Positions 17,850 through 26,576 of a DNA stretch of 64,000 nucleotides are shown piece by piece. The stretch is from Polymorphobacter megasporae (GTDB lineage: Bacteria > Pseudomonadota > Alphaproteobacteria > Sphingomonadales > Sphingomonadaceae), in assembly GCF_018982885.2 (NCBI RefSeq), contig NZ_CP081848.1, positions 1,550,001 to 1,614,000 of the forward strand. The letters run 5' to 3'. The position numbers and the translations under genes are program-made. Numbering within the stretch: position 1 is the stretch's first letter; each line of letters opens with the position of its first letter. The notes beneath the pieces are model-generated. The model saw nothing but the letters and a program-made list of their open reading frames with translations, had not been told where the DNA came from and did no database searches.

Positions 17850-19061
17850 ATGTCGATGACGAGCACGATGAACCCCGTGATGCCGGTCTACGGCCGTTGC
17901 GAAGTCGAACCGGTTCGCGGCGAAGGCTGCTACCTGTACGACGCGGGCGGGAACCGCTGGCTCGACTTCGCCGCCGGGATCGCGGTCAACGCGCTCGGCC
18001 ATGGCCATCCGCACCTGACCAAGACGATCCAGGATCAGGCGGCGACGCTGATACACGTGTCGAACCTGTACAAGGTTCCGGGGCAGCAGGCGGTGGCGCA
18101 GCGCCTCGTCGACCTGACCTTCGCCGACACGATGTTCTTCACCAATTCGGGTGCAGAAGCATTCGAGTGCGCGGTCAAGACCGCACGTCGCTGCCAGTTC
18201 GTCCTCGGCCACCCCGAGAAGTTCCGCATCATCACCTTCGCCCAGGCGTTCCACGGCCGGACGATGGCGGGGATCTCGGCGACCGATTCGGACAAGATGC
18301 GCGGCGGTTTCGAACCGCTCCCCGACTGGTTCACCGTCCTGCCGTTCGACGATATCGCCGCGGTCCGCGAGTTCATGGCCGGACCGCTGGCGGAACAGGT
18401 CGGCGGCTTCATGGTCGAGCCGATCCAGGGCGAAGGCGGCGTCCGCCCGGCGTCGGTCGAGTTTCTCCAGACGCTGCGCGACCTCGCCGACGAGCATGGC
18501 GCGCTGCTGATCTTCGACGAGGTCCAGTGCGGCGTCGCGCGGACCGGGCAGCTGTTCGCCTACCAGCATTTCGGCGTCACCCCCGACATCATGGCGATCG
18601 CCAAGGGCATCGGCGGCGGTTTCCCGGTCGGCGCTTGCCTCGCCACCGAACATGCCGCGCAGGGCATGGTCGTCGGCACGCATGGCTCGACCTATGGCGG
18701 CAATCCGCTGGCGATGGCGGCGTGCGGCGCGGTGCTCGATGTCGTTGCGACGCCCGAGTTCCTCGAGAATGTCCGCCGCATGGGCGACCGGCTGCGGCAG
18801 GCGATCGAGCAGATGATCCCCAACCACGACGACCTGTTCGAGAGCGTACGTGGCGTCGGGTTGATGCTCGGCATCAAGATGAAGTCCGACAGCCGCGCCT
18901 TCGTCAATCACGCGCGCAGCTACGGCGTCCTGACCGTCGCCGCCGCCGACAATGTCGTGCGCGTCCTGCCGCCGCTGATCATCGACGAGAGCCACGTCCG
19001 CGAATTCGTCGAGCGCCTGTCCGACGCCGCACGCGACTACGCCCCGGCGAAGGCGGCGTGA
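17850..19061 (+). CDS. argD: Acetylornithine/succinyldiaminopimelate aminotransferase
   Basis: A 403-residue class III PLP aminotransferase of arginine (and probably lysine) synthesis. N-R-W-L-D-F-A-A-G-I-A-V-N-A-L-G-H, T-N-S-G-A-E-A-F-E-C-A-V-K, A-F-H-G-R-T-M-A, E-P-I-Q-G-E-G-G-V, F-D-E-V-Q-C-G-V-A-R-T-G and the lysine motif A-I-A-K-G-I-G-G-G-F-P are all present. GAGGG at 17835-17839 supports ATG 17850; ATGs at 17856 and 17868 are in frame. argF follows 34 bases downstream in the same direction. Confidence 0.93.
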   Translation: MSMTSTMNPVMPVYGRCEVEPVRGEGCYLYDAGGNRWLDFAAGIAVNALGHGHPHLTKTIQDQAATLIHVSNLYKVPGQQAVAQRLVDLTFADTMFFTNSGAEAFECAVKTARRCQFVLGHPEKFRIITFAQAFHGRTMAGISATDSDKMRGGFEPLPDWFTVLPFDDIAAVREFMAGPLAEQVGGFMVEPIQGEGGVRPASVEFLQTLRDLADEHGALLIFDEVQCGVARTGQLFAYQHFGVTPDIMAIAKGIGGGFPVGACLATEHAAQGMVVGTHGSTYGGNPLAMAACGAVLDVVATPEFLENVRRMGDRLRQAIEQMIPNHDDLFESVRGVGLMLGIKMKSDSRAFVNHARSYGVLTVAAADNVVRVLPPLIIDESHVREFVERLSDAARDYAPAKAA

Positions 19062-19095
19062 TGCGGTTGCACATCGTGTCGCGCGCGCTCGCCTG

Positions 19096-20025
19096 ATGCG
19101 CCACTTCATCGACCTCGCGACGGCGGGCAAGGACGGGCTGCGCACGATCCTCGACGAGGCGCACCGCCGCAAGGCCGCGCGCGCCGGGCTGCCCAAGGGT
19201 GCGCCCGATGCCGATGCGCCGCTCGCCGGGCATGTCCTTGCGGCGATCTTCGAGAAGCCGTCGACGCGGACACGGTTCTCGTTCGACGTCGGGATGCGCC
19301 AGCTCGGCGGGTCGACGATCGTCGTCGGGGCCAACGACATGCAGCTCGGACGCGGCGAGACCGTCGCAGATACCGCGCGCGTCCTGTCGCGGATGGTCGA
19401 CGCGATCGTCCTGCGCTGCGCGACCCACGCGACGATCGAGGAGCTCGGCGAGGTCGCGACGATCCCGGTGATCAACGGCCTGACCGACCTGACCCACCCA
19501 TGCCAGGCGATGGCCGACATGATGACCGTCGAAGAACGCCTCGGCCGCCCGGTCGACGACACCTGCTGGGCGTGGGTCGGCGACGGCAACAACATGGCGC
19601 ATTCGCTGATCGAAGCAGCGAGCGTGATGGGCTTCGACCTCAACCTCGGCGTGCCGCACGGCTACGATCCCGACCCGGCGGTGGTGGCGATGGCCGAGGC
19701 GCGCGGCGGCAACATCGATATCCTCCACAACGCCCTGCAGGCGGTCGAGGGTGTCAGCGTCGTCGCCACCGACACGTGGGTGTCGATGGGCCAGACAGCG
19801 GAGAAGGACAAAATGGCGGCGATGGCCCCGTTCCAGGTCACGCCGGCGCTGATGGCCGCCGCCGACAAACAAGCGGTCTTCCTCCACTGCCTCCCCGTCC
19901 ACCGCGGCGAGGAAGTCACCGCCGACGTCATCGACGGTCCGCAATCGGCGGTCTGGGACGAGGCGGAGAACCGGCTCCACGTCCAGAAGGCGATCGTGCT
20001 GTGGTGCCTCGGCAAGATCGGATGA
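19096..20025 (+). CDS. argF: Ornithine carbamoyltransferase
   Basis: A 309-residue enzyme forming citrulline from ornithine and carbamoyl phosphate. The carbamoyl-phosphate motif is F-E-K-P-S-T-R-T-R-F-S-F-D. H-P-C-Q-A-M-A-D-M-M, W-V-G-D-G-N-N-M-A-H-S, D-T-W-V-S-M-G-Q and the C-terminal F-L-H-C-L-P-V-H-R-G-E-E-V follow in order. The length and motifs are canonical, with no truncation. It pairs with argD as a short arginine operon; a palindromic repeat follows before hslO. Confidence 0.95.
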   Translation: MRHFIDLATAGKDGLRTILDEAHRRKAARAGLPKGAPDADAPLAGHVLAAIFEKPSTRTRFSFDVGMRQLGGSTIVVGANDMQLGRGETVADTARVLSRMVDAIVLRCATHATIEELGEVATIPVINGLTDLTHPCQAMADMMTVEERLGRPVDDTCWAWVGDGNNMAHSLIEAASVMGFDLNLGVPHGYDPDPAVVAMAEARGGNIDILHNALQAVEGVSVVATDTWVSMGQTAEKDKMAAMAPFQVTPALMAAADKQAVFLHCLPVHRGEEVTADVIDGPQSAVWDEAENRLHVQKAIVLWCLGKIG

Positions 20026-20050
20026 TGGCGGACGGCGCCGCCTCCAATCT

Positions 20051-20122
20051 GTCATCCCCGCGCACGCGGGGACCCAAGGTCACGACCGGCTGTGACATTG
20101 GGTCCCCGCGTTCGCGGGGATG
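20051..20122. repeat. Palindromic repeat, copy 2 (argF-hslO gap)
   Basis: Same family as 16651-16724. The left arm is GTCATCCCCGCGCACGCGGG then GACCCAAGGTCAC; the right arm is TGTGACATTGGGTCCCCGC then GTTCGCGGGGATGA. The two copies differ mainly in the hairpin tips (CGAAAGCG versus CGCACGCG), changes that are partly compensated between the arms. Its last bases create an ATG in frame with hslO. Confidence 0.85.
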
Positions 20123-20140
20123 AAACCTTATATCGACACG

Positions 20141-21040
20141 ATGACACCCGCTCCCATCCCCGAAGGCGTCGCTCCCGTCGCCGACCGCGTGCTCGGCTTC
20201 TCGGTCGGCGCGCGCAATGTCCGCGGTCGCGTCGTCCGGCTCGACGCGGCGCTCAACGCGGTTCTCGCCGCGCATGATTATCCCGCGCCGCTGGCGACCG
20301 TGCTCGGCGAGGCGCTCGTCCTCACCGCGCTCCTCGGCGCGACGCTGCGCGAGGACGAGGGGCAGCTGACCCTGCAGGCGCAGAGCAAGGGCGGCCCGGT
20401 CGACCTGCTCGTCTGCGATTATCGCGCGGGCGCGGTGCGCGGCTACCTCCGCCACGACGGCAGCAACGTCGAACCGGGCCTCGATCTGCACGCGCTGTTC
20501 GGCGAGGGCCACCTTGCGATCACCCTCGACCCGACCGCCGCCGCCGAGCGCTATCAGGGAATCGTCCCGCTCGAAGGCGCGTCGCTCGCCGAGGCCGCCG
20601 AGGGCTATTTCGCCAACTCCGAGCAATTGCCGACGCTGATCCGCCTCGCGGTGCGCTGGGATGCGACGACCGGCTGGGTCGGCGGCGGGCTGCTGGTCCA
20701 GCACCTCGCGCGGAGCGAGATCGGCGGCGAGCGGCTGTCGATCGCCGACATGAACCCTGACTGGCAGCACGTCCTCGCGCTCGCCTCGACGATGAGCGAC
20801 GACGAGCTGACCGATCTGTCGCTCAGCGAGGAAACGCTGATCTGGCGGCTGTTCCACGACGAGGAGGTCCGCGTCGTCCCCGGACCGGTCCCGACCCGCG
20901 GCTGCCGCTGCACCCTCGCGCATATCAAGGACGTGCTGAGCAGCTTTCCGCCCGAGGAGCGCGCCGAGATGGCGGGCGACGACGGCCGCATCAAGGTCGA
21001 TTGTGCGTTCTGCGCGCGGGTCTTCGCGGTGGACGTGTGA
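20141..21040 (+). CDS. hslO: Redox-regulated chaperone Hsp33
   Basis: A 299-residue holdase activated by disulfide formation under oxidative stress. The N-terminal domain has [19 protein letters not shown]. The middle has [17 protein letters not shown]. The zinc/redox switch at the C-terminus shows all four cysteines as T-R-G-C-R-C-T and D-C-A-F-C-A-R. ATG 20141 (MTPAPIPEG) is preferred; the upstream in-frame ATG at 20120 belongs to the end of a palindromic repeat. The stop overlaps the queC GTG (GTGA). Confidence 0.9.
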   Translation: MTPAPIPEGVAPVADRVLGFSVGARNVRGRVVRLDAALNAVLAAHDYPAPLATVLGEALVLTALLGATLREDEGQLTLQAQSKGGPVDLLVCDYRAGAVRGYLRHDGSNVEPGLDLHALFGEGHLAITLDPTAAAERYQGIVPLEGASLAEAAEGYFANSEQLPTLIRLAVRWDATTGWVGGGLLVQHLARSEIGGERLSIADMNPDWQHVLALASTMSDDELTDLSLSEETLIWRLFHDEEVRVVPGPVPTRGCRCTLAHIKDVLSSFPPEERAEMAGDDGRIKVDCAFCARVFAVDV

Positions 21041-21690
21041 GCAAGCTCGCGGTTGTCCTGCTGTCGGGCGGACTCGACTCGACGACCGTTGCAGCGATCG
21101 CGCGCGAGGCGGGCTACCGCATCCTCGCGCTGACGATCGACTATAACCAGCGCCACCGGATCGAGCTCGACCATGCCGCGCGAGTCGCCGCCGCGATCGG
21201 GGTCGAGAAGCATATCGTCCTGCCGCTCGACCTGCGCGGTTTCGGCGGGTCGGCGCTAACTGCCGACATCGACGTGCCGAAGGGCGGGGTCGAGCCGGGG
21301 ATTCCGGTGACGTACGTGCCTGCGCGGAACACGATTTTCCTGTCGGTCGCGCTCGGCTGGGCCGAGGCGGCGGGGGCGAAGGACCTGTTCATCGGGGTCA
21401 ACGCGCTTGACTATTCGGGCTATCCCGACTGCCGCCCGGCTTTCATCGCGGCGTTCGAGGCGATGGCGAACGTCGCGACCCGCGACGGCGGCTTCACCGT
21501 CCACACCCCGCTCAGCGCGATGACAAAGGCCGATATCGTCCGCGAGGGCGCGCGGCTCGGGGTCGACTTCGGCATGACGTGGAGCTGCTACGACCCGTCG
21601 CCGGAGGGCCGCCCATGCGGCGTCTGCGACTCGTGCCGCCTGCGCGCGAAGGGTTTTGCCGAGGCGGGGTCGATCGACCCGGCGTTGTGA
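21037..21690 (+). CDS. queC: 7-cyano-7-deazaguanine synthase QueC
   Basis: A 217-residue ATP-dependent enzyme converting 7-carboxy-7-deazaguanine to preQ0. The PP-loop is [25 protein letters not shown] and [13 protein letters not shown] are QueC-specific. The zinc site is S-C-Y-x(7)-R-P-C-G-V-C-D-S-C. GTG 21037 overlaps the hslO stop by 4 bases, so translation is coupled to Hsp33. queE follows after a long palindromic element. Confidence 0.93.
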   Translation: MSKLAVVLLSGGLDSTTVAAIAREAGYRILALTIDYNQRHRIELDHAARVAAAIGVEKHIVLPLDLRGFGGSALTADIDVPKGGVEPGIPVTYVPARNTIFLSVALGWAEAAGAKDLFIGVNALDYSGYPDCRPAFIAAFEAMANVATRDGGFTVHTPLSAMTKADIVREGARLGVDFGMTWSCYDPSPEGRPCGVCDSCRLRAKGFAEAGSIDPAL

Positions 21691-21705
21691 CGGCGCTACC
21701 AAACC

Positions 21706-21844
21706 GCCTCCCCTCCCCTTCAGGGGAGGGGCGAGAGACGCGCCCCTTGGCGCGGCCCGGGGGTGGGGGTCCGCTCGCCGAACAGAACTCGGCTGCGCCT
21801 TCGTTCCCCACCCCCGGCCCCTCCCCTGAAGGGAAGGGGAGGCA
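21706..21844. repeat. Long palindromic (REP/BIME-like) element, copy 2
   Basis: The arms and left-centre (GCGAGAGACGCGCC, then CTTGGCG and GGCCCGGGGGTGGGG) match 3506-3635, while the right-centre differs. Outer arms: GCCTCCCCTCCCCTTCAGGG and CCCTGAAGGGAAGGGGAGGC. It fills the queC-queE gap. Its final GGGGAGG (21836-21842) lies 8 bases before the queE ATG and is the only Shine-Dalgarno there. Confidence 0.82.
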
Positions 21845-21850
21845 GATCGC

Positions 21851-22483
21851 ATGACCTACGCGGTCAAGGAACTCTACGTCACCCTCCAGGGCGAGGGCGC
21901 GCAGACCGGGCGGCGCGCGGTGTTCCTGCGCTTCGCCGGATGCAATTTGTGGACCGGGCGCGAGGTCGATCGCGCGGTCGCGGTCTGCACCTTCTGCGAC
22001 ACCGATTTCGTCGGCATCGACGGCCCCGGCGGGGGCAAGTTTGCCGATGCGGCCCTGCTCGCGGGCGCGGTTGCGGCGGCGTGGGGAGTTGACCCCGATC
22101 ACAGCCTCGTCATCTGCACCGGCGGCGAACCGCTGCTCCAACTCGACACCGCGCTGGTTGACGCGCTCCATGCCCTCGGCTTCGCGGTCGGGGTCGAGAC
22201 CAACGGCACGCAATCGCCGCCGCCGGGACTCGACTGGATCTGCGTCAGCCCCAAGGCTGATGCGCCGCTGGTCCTGACGCGCGGCGACGAACTCAAGCTG
22301 GTTTACCCCCAGCCGCTCGCCCAGCCCGGCCGCTTCGAGTCGCTGGCGTTCGACCATTTCTTCCTGCAGCCGATGGACGGCCCCGACCGCGAGGCGAACA
22401 CCAGCGCCGCGATCGCCTATTGCCTCGACCACCCGCGCTGGCGGCTCGGGCTGCAGACGCACAAGATTCTGGGGCTGGCTTAA
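21851..22483 (+). CDS. queE: 7-carboxy-7-deazaguanine synthase QueE
   Basis: A 210-residue radical-SAM enzyme of the queuosine/preQ0 pathway. The entry is [11 protein letters not shown]. The Fe-S cluster cysteines are spaced C-N-L-W-x(11)-C-T-F-C-D-T-D-F, the long C-x14-C-x2-C form seen in one QueE branch rather than the usual CxxxCxx[10 protein letters not shown] and V-E-T-N-G-T follow, then I-C-V-S-P-K-A and L-Q-T-H-K-I-L-G. The gene ends head-on with queF, overlapping by 4 bases. Confidence 0.92.
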   Translation: MTYAVKELYVTLQGEGAQTGRRAVFLRFAGCNLWTGREVDRAVAVCTFCDTDFVGIDGPGGGKFADAALLAGAVAAAWGVDPDHSLVICTGGEPLLQLDTALVDALHALGFAVGVETNGTQSPPPGLDWICVSPKADAPLVLTRGDELKLVYPQPLAQPGRFESLAFDHFFLQPMDGPDREANTSAAIAYCLDHPRWRLGLQTHKILGLA

Positions 22484-22938
22484 CCCCGCCCGCGATATGT
22501 CGCGACGCCCTGGTCGGGCACCCATACACCCGCCGGCGCGACGCCGGTCTGCCAGAAAACATCGATCGGGATGCCGCCGCGGGGGTACCAATAGCCGCCG
22601 ATGCGGAGCCACTTCGGGGCCATTTCGGCGACGAGGCGCTGGGCGATGCCGACGGTGCAGTCTTCGTGGAACGCGGCGTGGTTGCGGAACGACCCGAGGA
22701 ACAGCTTCAACGATTTCGATTCGACGATCGTTTCGCCCGGGACATAGTCGATGACGATGTGGGCGAAGTCGGGCTGGCCGGTGACCGGGCACAATGAAGT
22801 GAATTCGGGCACGGTGAAGCGGACGAGGTAATCGACCCCCGGGCGCGGGTTCGCCGGGTAGTCGAGCACGGCGGCTTGCGGGCTGGCGGGCAGGGCGCTG
22901 GTATGGCCAAGCGCGTGAAGTTCGGTCGGATCGATCAT
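22480..22938 (-). CDS. queF: preQ0 reductase QueF (NADPH-dependent)
   Basis: About 152 residues: the short, single-domain QueF that reduces preQ0 to preQ1. The nucleophile is the cysteine in [12 protein letters not shown] (Cys50), with the catalytic Asp at its end. The NADPH motif E-S-K-S-L-K-L-F-L follows, then F-H-E-D-C-T and the end motif [15 protein letters not shown] 22938 is chosen; longer frames use GTG or TTG codons without clear ribosome sites. It is convergent with queE, and queD is absent from the window. Confidence 0.9.
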   Translation of the reverse strand: MIDPTELHALGHTSALPASPQAAVLDYPANPRPGVDYLVRFTVPEFTSLCPVTGQPDFAHIVIDYVPGETIVESKSLKLFLGSFRNHAAFHEDCTVGIAQRLVAEMAPKWLRIGGYWYPRGGIPIDVFWQTGVAPAGVWVPDQGVATYRGRG

Positions 22939-23025
22939 TCGCGACGGGGTGAGCCACAAATCTCGCACTGACAAGGGCCGGTGGCGTCGCTATGCACGGC
23001 GCATAATTCCTGGGAGAGCAACCGA

Positions 23026-23868
23026 ATGACCCCGCTGGTGACGACCGAATGGCTGGCCGCCGAGCTTGGCGCGAACGATCTGCGGATCGTCGACGCGACG
23101 ATCTTCCTGCCCGAGACGGGCCGGACCGCGCGCGCCGAGTTCGAGACCGGGCACATCCCGGGCGCGGTGTTCATGGATCTCGACGAGCTGGTCGACACCG
23201 GAAATCCGGTGCCGAACATGCTGCCATCGCCTGAGAAATTCGCCAGCCGGATGCAGGCGCTCGGTCTCGGCGACGGCAGCCGGATCGTCGTCTACGACAA
23301 CTCGCCGTTCCATTCGTCGGCGCGGGCGTGGTGGATGCTCAACCTGTTCGGCGCGCACGAGGTCGCGATTCTCGATGGCGGTTTCGCCAAGTGGCAGGCC
23401 GAGGGACGTCCCACCGAGTCGGGCAAGCCCGTCGTCCGCCACCGCCACTTCACCGTCTGGGGCGACACCAAGGGCGTCCGCACGATGCAGGCGATGATCG
23501 ACAATCTCCGGACCAAGGCCGAGCAGGTCGTCGACGCACGCCCGGCGGGCCGCTTCGCCGGCACCGACCCTGAGCCGCGCGAAGGTATGCGCAGCGGGCA
23601 TATTCCCGGATCGCGCAACCTGCCGTCGAACGACCTGTTCAACGCCGACGGAACGTGGAAGCAAGGTACCGCGCTGCGCGCGGCGTTCACCGACGCCGGG
23701 ATCGACATCGACAAGCCGCTGGTGACGACGTGCGGGTCGGGGATCACCGCGGCCGTGCTGAGCTTCGGCGCGGCGCTGCTCGGGGCGAAGGACGTGGCGC
23801 TGTACGACGGCTCGTGGTCCGAATGGGGCGCTTCGCCGACGGCGCCGGTGGTGACTGGAGCGGCGTGA
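23026..23868 (+). CDS. sseA: 3-mercaptopyruvate/thiosulfate sulfurtransferase
   Basis: A 280-residue tandem rhodanese. The N-terminal inactive domain has R-I-V-D-A-T-I-F-L-P, H-I-P-G-A-V-F-M-D and V-V-Y-D-N-S. The C-terminal active domain has V-V-D-A-R-P-A-G-R-F, H-I-P-G-S-R-N-L-P and the loop T-T-C-G-S-G-I-T-A with the catalytic Cys near residue 236. CGSGxTA indicates mercaptopyruvate as preferred donor. GGGAG at 23012-23016 supports the ATG. The stop overlaps the metC GTG (GTGA), giving a sulfur-amino-acid operon. Confidence 0.9.
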   Translation: MTPLVTTEWLAAELGANDLRIVDATIFLPETGRTARAEFETGHIPGAVFMDLDELVDTGNPVPNMLPSPEKFASRMQALGLGDGSRIVVYDNSPFHSSARAWWMLNLFGAHEVAILDGGFAKWQAEGRPTESGKPVVRHRHFTVWGDTKGVRTMQAMIDNLRTKAEQVVDARPAGRFAGTDPEPREGMRSGHIPGSRNLPSNDLFNADGTWKQGTALRAAFTDAGIDIDKPLVTTCGSGITAAVLSFGAALLGAKDVALYDGSWSEWGASPTAPVVTGAA

Positions 23869-25061
23869 GCGACGACGAGCTCGGTCCGAATACCCGGCTC
23901 GTCCACGCCGGGCGGCGGAGCGAATGGACGCGCGGTCCCGGCATGGCGGCGGGGATCGTCAATCCGCCGGTGTGGCACGCGTCGACGATCGTGTTCGACA
24001 ATCTCGCCGCGCTCGACGAGGCGCGGCGGCATCCCGATGCGGGACTGTTCTACGGGCGGCGCGGAACGCCGACGCAATGGGCGCTCGAGGAGGCGCTGAC
24101 CGCGCAGGAGCCCGGCGCGGCGGGGACCAAGCTGTATCCGTCGGGGGTCGCGGCGATCGCGGCGGCGTTGATGACGGTGGTCCGGACCGGCGACCATGTC
24201 CTGATGGTCGACACCGCGTACGAGCCGAGCCGCGCCTTCGCCGATCGCCTGCTCAAGCCGCTCGGGATCACGACGAGCTATTACGCGCCCGGCGCCGACG
24301 TCGCGCCGCTGATCCAGCCGAACACCAAGGCGATCCTGCTCGAGAGCCCGGGGTCGCTGAGCTTCGAGGTCCAGGACGTTCCCGCGATCGTCGCCGCCGC
24401 TAAGGAACGCGGGGTCGCGACGATCCTCGACAATACCTGGGCGACGCCGTTGCTGTTCCCGGCGATCGGCCACGGCATCGACTTCACGGTGCAGGCGCTG
24501 ACCAAATATACCGGCGGGCACAGCGACCTGATGATGGGGTCGGTCACGACGACGAAGCGCTGGTTCGGCAAATTGAAGACGCAGTCGTATCTGCTCGGCT
24601 ATTGCGTCGGGCCCGACGACGCCTTTCTCGCGCTGCGCGGCTTGCGGACATTGGGGCTGCGGCTCGAACGGCAGGGGGCTAGCGCGCTGACCGTCGCCAA
24701 ATGGCTCGAAACCCACCCGGCGGTGGCGCGGGTGATGCATCCGGCGCTGCCCGATGACCCCGGCAACGCGCTGTTCGTCCGCGACTTCAAGGGCGCGTCG
24801 GGGCTGTTCGGCTTCGTCCTCAAGCGCGGCGAACGGCGGCATACGGCGGCGCTGATCGACGACCTTGCGCATTTCGGCATCGGGTTCTCATGGGGCGGGT
24901 ATGAGAGCCTGATTTTGCCGGTCGAGCTCGACGGCATCCGGACCGCGACGACGACTGATTCAGGGGGGCAGATCATCCGCCTGAGTATCGGGCTCGAGGA
25001 CCCCGCCGACCTGATCGCCGACCTCGCCGCGGGGCTCGACCGCTACGAGGCACAATTCTGA
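23865..25061 (+). CDS. metC: Cystathionine beta-lyase
   Basis: A 398-residue Cys/Met-metabolism PLP enzyme. N-T-R-L-V-H-A-G-R, Y-G-R-R-G-T-P-T, L-Y-P-S-G-V-A-A-I, V-D-T-A-Y-E-P-S and the internal-aldimine region T-K-Y-T-G-G-H-S-D-L-M-M-G are all present. F-L-A-L-R-G-L-R-T-L and the C-terminal F-S-W-G-G-Y-E-S-L favour beta-lyase over gamma-synthase. GTG 23865 overlaps the sulfurtransferase stop by 4 bases, and its own stop overlaps the putative start of the next gene in the same way. Confidence 0.9.
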   Translation: MSDDELGPNTRLVHAGRRSEWTRGPGMAAGIVNPPVWHASTIVFDNLAALDEARRHPDAGLFYGRRGTPTQWALEEALTAQEPGAAGTKLYPSGVAAIAAALMTVVRTGDHVLMVDTAYEPSRAFADRLLKPLGITTSYYAPGADVAPLIQPNTKAILLESPGSLSFEVQDVPAIVAAAKERGVATILDNTWATPLLFPAIGHGIDFTVQALTKYTGGHSDLMMGSVTTTKRWFGKLKTQSYLLGYCVGPDDAFLALRGLRTLGLRLERQGASALTVAKWLETHPAVARVMHPALPDDPGNALFVRDFKGASGLFGFVLKRGERRHTAALIDDLAHFGIGFSWGGYESLILPVELDGIRTATTTDSGGQIIRLSIGLEDPADLIADLAAGLDRYEAQF

Positions 25062-26455
25062 GACGATCCACCGCCGCCATCGCGGCCGCCGGTGGGGCGC
25101 TCGCGGTCGTCGAGCTTGCCGTCGCATGGCCGGGCATCGCGCTGTTCGACACCCTCCGCCAGTTCGCCCAAGTCCGCAGCGGCAGTTACGACGACTGGCA
25201 TCCGCCGGTCATGGCGCGGCTGTGGTCGGGGTTCGAGTCTGCCGGTCTCCTCGGCACCGCGCCGCTGTTCGTGCTCCAGATCGCGTTGTTCTTTGCCGGG
25301 CTTGTCCTGTTCGCCGCCGCGCTCCCCCGGGTTCGCCCAGTCATTGCCGCACTTGCGCTCGATGCGCTGCTGATCCCCGCCGAATGGCTGATCGTCGTCA
25401 TCAAGGACGCGCAGATGATCGCCGCGCTGACCGCCGCGACCGGGATCGTCGCGGCGTATAAGCTGCGGTCGCGCGCGGTGCCGGCAGCGGCGGCGGCGGT
25501 CGTCGCGGTGCTGCTGGTGTACGCGGTGTTGCTCCGTGCGAACGCGGTGTTCGGCGTCGTGCCGTTGGTGTGCGTCTGGGCGGGGTGGGGCGGGCTGCGG
25601 CATCCGGCGGCGCGCGCCGGGCTGATGCTGGCGGGCGTGCTCGCGGTGCTGGCGGTGTCGCCGTCGATCAATCACCGGCTGCTCGGGGCGCGGCCATCGC
25701 ATGTCGAGCGGGTGCTGCCGCTGTACGACCTCGCCGGGATCGCGCATTTCGGCGGCATCGCAACGCTGCCCGGGCTGCCGGTCGCGCGCTGGCGCGAGGC
25801 CGAGGCGCGGGGGTGCTATCACGTCACGATGTGGGACGCGTACAGCGACCCGGCGGAGTGCGGCTTCGTCGCCGACGCGGTCGGGTTCGACGGCGATGCG
25901 GGGGCCGGGCTGTTCGGCGACTGGGCGCGCACCATCGCCGCGCATCCGGTGGCCTACGCCCGCCACCGGCTCGGGCATTTCAACATGACGATGCGCTGGC
26001 TCGTGCCGTTCGGCCAGCCGCGGACCGTCGGCCCGCCCGATTCGCAGCCGAACGACGTCGGCATCGGACGTCGTGCCGATCCGTTGCTCAAGGGGATCGC
26101 CGTCGCCGCCGACGCGCTCGCGGCGACACCGTTCGGCTGGCCGGCGGTGTGGCTCGCGGCGAGCCTCGGCCTGTGGTGGACCGCTGCGGGCACGCCGCGA
26201 TCGGGGCCGCGCGACATGGCGCTGGCGCTGGCCCTGTCGGCGGCGGCGATGCTGCTCAGCTTTGCGGTCGTCAGCATCGCGTCTGACCTGCGCTATCATC
26301 TGTGGGCGATGGTCGCGACGACCCTCGGCGGTGTCGCGCTATCGGTGGCTCCCGGCGTGCCGCGACGGCGCATGCAGGGGGCTTTCGCGGCGATCGCGCT
26401 GGCCGCCGGCGCCGGGGTAATTGCGCGGCTGCTGCTTACGCCCGGAACGTGGTAG
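25058..26455 (+). CDS. Polytopic membrane protein, probable CTG start
   Basis: About 465 residues, with a hydrophobic profile of roughly ten transmembrane helices. The conserved-looking N-terminal region A-W-P-G-I-A-L-F-D-T-L-R-Q-F, then G-S-Y-D-D-W-H-P-P-V-M-A-R-L-W, lies upstream of the first ATG (25211) and cannot be reached by ATG, GTG or TTG. CTG at 25058 overlaps the metC stop as CTGA, imitating the ATGA/GTGA overlaps elsewhere here. The soluble segment at about residues 235-340 has C-Y-H-V-T-M-W-D-A-Y and Y-A-R-H-R-L-G-H-F. The Y-D-D-W-H-P-P-x-M-A-R pattern suggests a glycosyltransferase-like lipid-linked membrane enzyme, but the function is not established. Confidence 0.65.
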   Translation: MRRSTAAIAAAGGALAVVELAVAWPGIALFDTLRQFAQVRSGSYDDWHPPVMARLWSGFESAGLLGTAPLFVLQIALFFAGLVLFAAALPRVRPVIAALALDALLIPAEWLIVVIKDAQMIAALTAATGIVAAYKLRSRAVPAAAAAVVAVLLVYAVLLRANAVFGVVPLVCVWAGWGGLRHPAARAGLMLAGVLAVLAVSPSINHRLLGARPSHVERVLPLYDLAGIAHFGGIATLPGLPVARWREAEARGCYHVTMWDAYSDPAECGFVADAVGFDGDAGAGLFGDWARTIAAHPVAYARHRLGHFNMTMRWLVPFGQPRTVGPPDSQPNDVGIGRRADPLLKGIAVAADALAATPFGWPAVWLAASLGLWWTAAGTPRSGPRDMALALALSAAAMLLSFAVVSIASDLRYHLWAMVATTLGGVALSVAPGVPRRRMQGAFAAIALAAGAGVIARLLLTPGTW

Positions 26456-26548
26456 AGGGAGTGGTAGCGCTAACCGGCTGGGACGATAGTTCAGCTTTTT
26501 GCACCTAATGCTGCGCTGCAGTAGACGCCGTACGATTTCGCGCGTAGA

Positions 26549-26559
26549 TGTGAGTCACA
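26549..26559. promoter_or_regulatory. Perfect palindrome upstream of the first RND operon
   Basis: TGTGAGTCACA is a perfect 11-base inverted repeat 17 bases before the membrane-fusion-protein ATG. Its position between promoter and start suits a repressor site for efflux control. No adjacent TetR-type regulator exists, so the cognate protein is unknown. Confidence 0.35.
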
Positions 26560-26576
26560 CTCGACAAGGCGAACCC

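Noticed and set aside
16651-20122. CRISPR-like pair of repeats
   Set aside because: Only two copies, 3.4 kb apart, each a self-complementary hairpin in a different intergenic gap, with no spacers or cas genes.
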